Made by a program: the position numbers and the translations under genes
Source of the DNA: Salvator merianae
Taxonomy: Eukaryota; Chordata; Lepidosauria; Squamata; Teiidae
Reading direction: 5' to 3'
Length of the DNA stretch: 64,000 bases
NCBI GenBank assembly: GCA_003586115.2
Contig: QVOM02000029.1
Span: 26,971,712-27,035,711, forward strand
Shown here: positions 57,335 through 64,000 of the stretch, in pieces
Layout of the letters: the number at the start of each line of letters is the position of its first letter
Position numbering within the stretch: the stretch's first letter is position 1
The notes under the pieces: generated by a model
Seen by the model: the letters and a program-made list of their open reading frames with translations, nothing else
Database searches by the model: none
What the model was told of the DNA's origin: nothing

Positions 57335-58016
57335 GTCTGGGAAGAGGTTAGCAATGTTCCTAATATCCTAGCACTAAAGGATAATAATTTCACCCATCTG
57401 TAGTCTTCTCCAGGCAGATCTTCACCATGCCAAAAAGGAAAAAGTGGTGGGAAAGATGCTTAGGTCTCTTGCAGGCATAGGGGTCAAAAAGCCAGAGATG
57501 GGTAGGTGGAAATGCTCCACAGCCCTCACTCCCTTAGTAAAAACAGCTCTTTTGCCAGGTGGCATGGAGAGAGAGACAGAAATCTTTCTTCCAAGTGAAA
57601 TCAACCCAAAAAGGAAACTGCAAAGCATCTTCTTCAAAAAAATCAGCTTCTCCCTCTACATTTCAGCAGGTGAAGCAGCTACCAGCCAGAAAAAATGGGG
57701 TGAGATGGATGATCTTTCTTCATTGATGTTGGGAAACCTCAATACCTGCATCATCATTCATCATACCTAATGGGGAAAAAATCCTGAATTTTTTATGCTC
57801 TTCTTCCCAAGTGGAAAAGGGGCAAGCTTATCTTACTGGATGAAAGATGAATTGAAATCCTGCTTGCAACAAGAATTTAAAATTACTGGCCCTTTTAGGA
57901 AAGAGGTGTAGTGAGCAAAAATAGGTATGGGACAGGTCACGTTCAGCTCGCTGACAATTAAAATGCAGATGAAGGGAGAACACAAACAACTACACTGGTT
58001 GACAAGCTTAAGGACA

Positions 58017-58172
58017 ATCAGTCAATGGAATAGGCTGCCACAGGTGGTGAGCTCTCCTTCGCTGAAGGTCTTCTAGCAGAGGCTGGACAGACATCTATCT
58101 GGGATGGTTTAGTGAAACCTGCATTGAGTAGGGGGTTGGACTCTGGAGGTTCCTTCCAACTCTATGATTCTA
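58017..58172 (+). mobile_element. CR1 LINE 3' terminal fragment
   Basis: CAGTCAATGGAATAGGCTGC, then GTGGTGAGCTCTCCTTCGCT and GGACAGACATCTATCTGGGA, ending TTCCTTCCAACTCTATGATTC. This is the last ~155 bases of a CR1 element, matching the end of the copy at 49320-50600. Confidence 0.85.
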
Positions 58173-58989
58173 AATGCTGCTGTTTACATTCTTAATGAGA
58201 GTTCTCAACATGTAGACAGGAACAATAGACTAGTCTAGATTGCCAAATACTTGCTTACACTCCGTTGTAACCATTAATGTCCTTAACTTCCTGAGCTGGA
58301 ACTTGCTTGTGTTTAGTTCTCTTGCTGTTTTTTGAAAAGAAGGCTTTTTGCAGACAGGTTTGTCCTTTTAAAAATGGATGCAAGCAGGGAGAAAAACATG
58401 GCTAAATTCTGGCCTTAATACAGGATCCATGCTGCTGGTCAGTTTCCCTATATCTGCAACCTGTATGCCAGTTATCTTTCATATAATCAATGTCCATTTT
58501 TATACAGTAAGAGTGTCTGTGCTCCTGATTTTTCATGACACAGCACTCCAGGAATATGCATTCTGGGTAGTCCGGCTACAGATACATCTTCCTGCTTTTG
58601 TGATATCCGAAACCTAAGTCCACTTGCAGATGGAGGATCTTTTGTTTCAGGACTTAGTGCTATCTCTGAAGCTGCAAGAGACACTGCCTCTTTTTTTTAT
58701 ATTGGCCTATAGGATAGTTGGTTATATAAACAGTAGTTTGGCAAGCAAATGGATTTTGCAGATTATATTTACCAATATTTTTTAAGTCATGTTTTGAGGC
58801 TACAAATATTGTCACTATCTATTCTCACAACACTGTTTACATGCATTCTGGCCATATCTCTACTTGGCCATATATATTTGAACTGCATTCCAAGACACCC
58901 TACTTAATTACAGAAATGCAGAACATTTACCCTCAAGTTAACTGAACCATTATTCATTGTGAAAGATGTCACACAGAATTTATAAAAAG

Positions 58990-59216
58990 TTTGCTCATTT
59001 AACTTTGCTCATGGCAAGGCACAGCATCTCTTCTTGGAAGCCAAACACAATCCACACAATATGAGGGTCAACTGTCTTCTGCTGGATATTATACTGCTGC
59101 ATGCTAGGATCAAGAAGATCAGCAACTGGAATTCTTCTGCTTTGTTCTCTTGCTTCTACAGAAACTAAATCCATAAGTGAACTAGGCTTGACATAATAAA
59201 ACAGGCAAGGCATATT
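58990..59216 (-). other. Unidentified reverse-strand open frame, protein-like
   Basis: A 72-codon frame (Met at 59213) reads MPCLFYYVKPSSLMDLVSVE, then RRIPVADLLDPSMQQYNIQQ and HIVWIVFGFQEEMLCLAMSK. The composition is protein-like. An in-frame stop lies two codons before the Met, but another frame upstream continues with SDSNDGDEICLACF, suggesting a frameshifted retrocopy or transposon fragment. A possible acceptor TTTAGTTTCTGTAG lies inside. The family is not recognised. Confidence 0.3.
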
Positions 59217-59519
59217 TCATCCCCATCATTTGAATCAGATCAAACCCCAGAAGGAACCGTTTGGGGATTCAAGTCCTGTTTTTTTTTCTTGTGTTCCATT
59301 TTTAAAGTGCCTTCTGGGAAACTGAAAATATGATTTTAGTGTTTGGTCAACTAGACAGACAAAGATGGAGTCCACCTTGCAAAGAAAGTCCAAGAGGTTC
59401 AAAAGTGGGTTGCTGTTTAGGTTTAAGAAAGACCAGTTCTTGAGAAATAGGTTCTTTCCACCATTTTTTCCCTTTCTTCTGTTTCTCAGCCCGTTTCCTT
59501 ATTTCTGAATATTCTGTCG

Positions 59520-59800
59520 TGGAATTGTTGCTGTGGTGCCGTGGCCATCCATACTGCAAGGGCTGGAACATCCCAGAAATGGACTTCCAGCACTCGCAAT
59601 GTGAATGCTGCTGCCCTGCCTACCAGAAGTAGGTGGAAACGCTGCATACTGGGAGCAGTCCAGCTGTTCCTGGTAGAGCCATGGAGCACAATTTTGTATT
59701 CCACAGCTAGTAGCGACCAGGAGCGGCTATAGCCTCTCCTGATCACTTTGGCCTCTGTGAAATGCAGACGTGCTTCACTAGTGAGCGTGCAGACACTCAC
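59520..59800. mobile_element. TIR element family, copy 2 (see 18246-18654)
   Basis: GCAAGGGCTGGAACATCCCA, GAAATGGACTTCCAGCACT and CCACAGCTAGTAGCGACCAG match the copy at 18246-18654 in the same order and orientation. The terminal inverted repeats are not clear in this copy. Confidence 0.6.
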
Positions 59801-61034
59801 TAGTGAGAAGTGTGAGTAGGCTGTAGGAGTTTCTCTCTTTGACCCCCTGCTCTGCTGTGAAACTCACTGAGTCTTTTTGGCTATAGCCCTGCTGCCTTGT
59901 GAGTGCCTTGGGAAAGGTCAAAGTAGCAAACTGCAACAGAAAACCTGGAGTGGAGCTCCTAAGGCATTTGGATTGACCGCACATCACCTTTCTGGCAGCT
60001 GCTGCAGCCAACCTACTGCCAGGTGTGTTTGCACTCCACTGGATCACAGCAGCAAGAGAAAACTCTGGTGCCTGGGCAACTCAGAATTTCCATACATTCA
60101 TGCCCAGGCCCTTTCTATTGTATTTCTAGAGAAAAGAATGCCTTTACCTTACCTTAGAGGACTAGGTTTTCATCTTTACAGGTTCTGATCTGTCTCCTCA
60201 TCTGGTGCTGCCCTTACTGTGTCCTTCCAGCACTTGTCCCCCCCAGCATCCCAGACCAATTCCTGATGTGGCCTCAATTGCTACATCATCTGTCCACTAG
60301 TATCAATACGTTCAATTGCACATGTGCATCTCACCTTAGGAGTACTCCAGGACATATTAAGTGATTTTAGAGGAAGCCTCTCCCCCAATCCCAAGCCTTT
60401 GTGATGCTTTCTCCCCTTTAACCTTTTCATTTCCAGTCATTTTTAAGGCAGAAAGGGAGGGGAAAGTGGGAAAAAAGTAGCAGCAAGAACAAGTAGGGCT
60501 CTGACGTTTAGCTTTCTGATTGGAGAGAAGGAATATTCATGCTTTATTCTGGAATATCCAAATACAGTGAAATAAATAAGTGACATCTGGATGCATTCTA
60601 TATCATTTCAGAAGTGTTTACTGTTGCTGTCTTCACCTCCAATAGGCTTCCATTCCTGAGGTGAAATGGGAGGGGCAAGAGGGAGGAAGCAGCAGCAGGA
60701 AACACTGTTGGGGCACCAGAAATTTACCTTGATCTATAACTCTGTCAAAGTGTTGGACAGATCTTGCAGTTCTGGAAAGAGCCTCCCTCTGGCTTTTTTA
60801 CTCCTCTGCGTTTTAGGCTGCTAATTCTTAGGGCATGTCAGCTAAGAAACACGGGAGAGACAAACAGTGAAATGGAGGAGAGAGGCAAAAGAGATAGAAA
60901 GTACAGAAGGTCAGGAGAGGAAACAGAGGGTGTTCATAAAAATTCACAGAACACATCACCGACTCTTCAAATTGATGCCAGGAGAATTTCTTTTCTCCCG
61001 GCTTGTAAATGCAAGAAACAACTACTTTGGTTTT

Positions 61035-61165
61035 CTGGCTGCTGAGCTTGATGGATTATTGTGAGGATAAAATGGAGGGGAGAAGGATGATGTACAACGC
61101 CTTGAGGTTTTTCTTTTCTTTTTTTTGCAGAAAGGTGGGATATAGATATAATAAATGATCTTGGT
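61035..61165 (+). repeat. SINE/LINE 3' tail fragment
   Basis: ATTGTGAGGATAAAATGGAG, then ATGTACAACGCCTTGAGG and AAAGGTGGGATATAGATATA, ending AATAAATGA: a common squamate repeat terminus, with a T-rich insertion in the middle. Confidence 0.6.
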
Positions 61166-61750
61166 CTCATTGTGTATTTAAAAATGCAAAAAAGAAGATT
61201 CTAGAGCCAGCCAGACAAGACAGACATTATAATGATGTTGAGTTTTGGTGCTGGACTGCCACCACACTTCCCTGAAGATGAGCTTGGGAAGGGGTGCAGT
61301 GGGGCACAGTGTCTGTCCCTCCAGCAGACAGCATGATCCAGCATGGTTGACTCATGAAGGAAAGACAGAGAGGCAGCCCAGAACCAGGGGAGGCTTCCAG
61401 GCAGATTGCATTCTCATCCATCCAAGCCCTGTCCATATCCTGCAAAGGGAGAAAAAGTCCTACATGAGGAACAAGAAGAATGGGTTGGCTACCAATCCTC
61501 TGGCGAGCAATGTTACAGACTCTTAAGCCCTGAAGAAGAATTCAAAGTGACCTTAACCCATAGCTCTTTCTTACTCACCCACCATAGAGTTTCCCAAGCC
61601 AGCCCTGCCTCACCATGCATGGCCCCCTGCTGTCTCACCCTCAGCCCCTACCAGTGCAAAGACAGTGGGAAGTGCTTTGTGTACATCTCCAAGCCAGCTA
61701 CATGCCAATGGACCCAACTGTGCTGAATGTGCTTACAAATACAAACTGCT

Positions 61751-61832
61751 AGGAAGGAAGGAAGGAAGGAAGGAAGGAAGGAAGGAAGGAAGGAAGGAAG
61801 GAAGGAAGGAAGGAAGGAAGGAAGGAAGGAAG
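61751..61832 (+). repeat. AGGA tetranucleotide microsatellite
   Basis: About 20 uninterrupted GAAG/AGGA units. Confidence 0.98.
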
Positions 61833-62380
61833 ACCCTACTTTGGTTTGTCTGTTTGATAGGTTTGATATTTTTATAGGAATAGGTACAGGGCACTCCTTC
61901 CCCAAAGGAAAAGGCCCCTGCAATTGTGTGTTTCTGGTCATATTTCTGAGGCAAGGATCTGCTCTTTGGAGCCAGAACATACTGAATACACTTTACTTTT
62001 CTGTTTTCTGGCATAATTAGTAAACATATTATTCTGTCATGTTTTCTGCTTCAGTTTACAATCTTGATTGATTGACTGAAAAGGTCACACTGTTTCTGAT
62101 TTTTAAATGTTGGAGGGTGTGCAATACAGCATCTCTGCTGAGCTTGCCACTCAGTAGGTTCATACGATTAGCTGAAGAGAAAAACAGGGTATAGAGATGA
62201 CCAGAGGAAGACTGAGATTCCAGAAGTGACTTCAGCTCAGAGTGAGTGGAAAGTCCATATCAGGACTTAGTCATACACTGAGAGGTGCCTGTACAAAAAA
62301 ACCTCAAAAATGACAAAAAGTCCTGACAATACTGGATTAGTCAAGATTGCTTAGTGGTTTTACCTCCTCTCCCCCTCCTG

Positions 62381-63270
62381 TCTCTCCTTCTGTCCTCTCT
62401 ACGTGACTGGGGTTGAGGGCTTGTCCCTGGTATTGGGCCAGAGGGACAGAATGAGGTTGCTGTTGGTATATCATTCATCCCAATGGATTCCGTGTCTGAG
62501 TTCTTGAAAGCCCCCTTCACAGTGGTGTTAGGGGACTTCAGTTTCCATGTTGAAGATGCCTCTTACAAGCCACCTCAGGACTTCATGGCCACCATGGGGC
62601 TGTCTAAACATTCTATGAGCCCAACACATCTTGCAGGACATACCCCCCCACACCTGGTCTTTGCTACAGAGTGGAAGGGTTATAATCCATTGGTAGATGG
62701 ATTTGTATTGAGTGAAAAACCCATTGAGGTGGTTTACTCTCCAAGACATATGGAATCCAATGGATTCCTGATGGCTCTGGGGGAGTTTCCAGTTGGCATG
62801 GTTAGTGCTCCTGTTGGAGGCTGTGGTCTCACTTTGAACTATGAGATGAGTGAGCTATTGACGTAATAGCTGCCAAGTGCGCTTAGCGACCTTGCAGGGC
62901 TTGTAAGGCACCTGTACGGTAGAGAGCTGTGTGCCATGAAGCAGGAGGCTAATGGCTAAAGTGAAGATGGTGTAAATCCCAATGTGAATCTGACCAAACT
63001 CAGGTAAGAGCAGATTATTACACTTACCCTATAGTGATCATGTGAGCAAAGAAGACGTACTTCTGTGTCTCCATTACGTCCTCAAGTGCCCATCCAGAAG
63101 AGCTATTCTTGATAGTTAAAGAGCTATTATCATCTATTTCTAAAGATTTATTTATGCCACCTTCACAGACTCACTATGATAATGGTACTTCCAGGACAAA
63201 GTCGCTGAGATTTGTAATGTGCTTAGATATCCAGAGGAATATCTAGTCCTGTTATTTTGGATCAGTTTCA
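62381..63270 (+). mobile_element. L2-like LINE, endonuclease to RT linker, forward strand
   Basis: The forward frame at 62483-62866 contains FLKAPFTVVLGDFSFHVEDA, the GDFN-type catalytic block of the APE-like endonuclease of L2/CR1 LINEs, then SPTHLAGHTPPHLVF and NPLVDGFVLS (counterparts of the T.GH.LDLV and DH motifs). Downstream to about 63270 degraded linker sequence follows, including AKKTYF and FQDKVAEI near 63195. This is the 5' half of ORF2, complementary in extent to the 3' fragments elsewhere. Inactive. Confidence 0.65.
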
Positions 63271-63990
63271 ATTATTTCAGTCTAAGGAAGTCGAGTACGA
63301 AAATGAAAAAAAGGAATGGAGGGAGGGAGGTTGTATTTTCCTTGAATAGGAACCAAGTTAAACTTGCAAGGAAAATAATAATTAAAAAATAAATTAACTG
63401 GCAATTATCAGGTATGAGTTTAGGGCTGAAGCTTATGGATGGGAATTTATAGCAAACATCTATATAAAGAGTTCTTGATAAGAGCAAAGTCTACTGCTAA
63501 AGGTTAAAGGTCATATTTGAAAGATCAATGAGATGAAGGAGAATCTGGGCTAGCCAGAAATAGTTCTTTGATCTTGGAGTGAGTGAGCTTACTGAAGGAC
63601 AATAGGCTCATCATTACAATCAGTACACCTGAGAATTTGACAGAAGGAATAAGCTAATTGCATTTAACTTGCATCTTGTCAATAAATTAAATCCCATTCT
63701 CAAAAGCTGTAGCTGCTGCCAGTGCAAAAAAAACCTTACAGCTCTGATGATCTGTAAGTGTTATGGATTGACATTTCTGAAGTAATTTATAATTGATACA
63801 AGACACATGTAGGATGTTCAATGTATAGTAATCAAAACCAAATGGAGGACACATGCACATGACACACCCCTCCAAGTCTTGACAGGAGAGAGTAATTTAA
63901 CATGATCTTACCTGATGGAGAAGACCATTTACTTGGTCACTTTCCCAGGTGGCCCAGAGGCTGCTGGCTCCTGCACATGGAGATCTTTTT

Positions 63991-64000
63991 GGGGGGGGGG
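63991..64000 (+). repeat. Terminal G-run
   Basis: The window ends in TTTTTGGGGGGGGGG. It could be a true homopolymer or lie next to a sequencing or assembly weak point. Confidence 0.7.

Larger units (their letters stand above)
51866..64000. other. Downstream intergenic region
   Basis: No gene is recognised here. In mammals the TRHR gene lies beyond the 3' end of NUDCD1 in tail-to-tail arrangement; no TRHR coding exon was recognised on the reverse strand in this window. The region contains Gypsy-like, CR1, L2-like and TIR repeats, listed separately. I see nothing identifiable in about 51870-52520, 52745-53400, 56280-57250, 57340-58010, 58180-58985, 59805-61030, 61170-61745, 61835-62375 and 63275-63990. 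Confidence 0.7.

Noticed and set aside
61648..62020. Overlapping frames of about 100 codons in both strands
   Set aside because: They are produced by the AGGA microsatellite, which is open in several frames.

Overview
This is a stretch of a vertebrate nuclear genome. It is AT-rich and intron-dominated, and it holds one recognisable protein-coding gene, NUDCD1 (NudC domain-containing protein 1, also called CML66), on the + strand. The translated exons match vertebrate NUDCD1 closely. The repeat content is CR1 and L2-like LINEs, DIRS-type tyrosine-recombinase retrotransposons, a Ty3/Gypsy remnant and several short terminal-inverted-repeat (TIR) elements. That mix suggests a reptile, most likely a squamate lizard. 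The species is inferred from repeat style, not shown directly.

Layout. Bases 1-512 are the end of intron 1; exon 1 lies outside the window. Nine coding exons follow: 513-667, 6277-6462, 10960-11143, 13911-14096, 21143-21353, 34063-34207, 39511-39636, 47277-47433 and 50892-51187. All have GT..AG borders and the reading frame is kept across every junction. They give 548 codons plus a stop at 51185-51187. With the missing first exon this fits the roughly 583 residues known for the human protein. A 3' UTR with two AATAAA signals follows. From about 51.9 kb to 64 kb I see no convincing gene, only repeats and unassigned sequence.

The introns are a retroelement graveyard. L2-like LINE pieces lie at 60-330, 8880-9930, 14740-16345, 33180-33850 and 62381-63270. 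A 5'-truncated CR1 reverse transcriptase lies at 49320-50600, and a second CR1 tail at 58017-58172. Tyrosine-recombinase fragments of DIRS-like elements lie at 22690-24030 (interrupted by another insertion) and 28180-28440, and a DIRS-like reverse transcriptase/RNase H body at 40300-42430. A Gypsy-like gag with a zinc knuckle and two copies of a protease-like segment lie at 52.5-55.9 kb. Short TIR elements resembling hAT MITEs lie at 1783-2325, 5370-5905, 18022-18245 and 18246-18654.

No operon, CRISPR, tRNA or rRNA was seen. I found no clearly new biological system. The items most worth a second look are the DIRS fragments with a nested insertion, the abutting MITEs, a 73-bp perfect repeat inside otherwise diverged units, a long palindrome, and three reverse-strand reading frames that I cannot identify.
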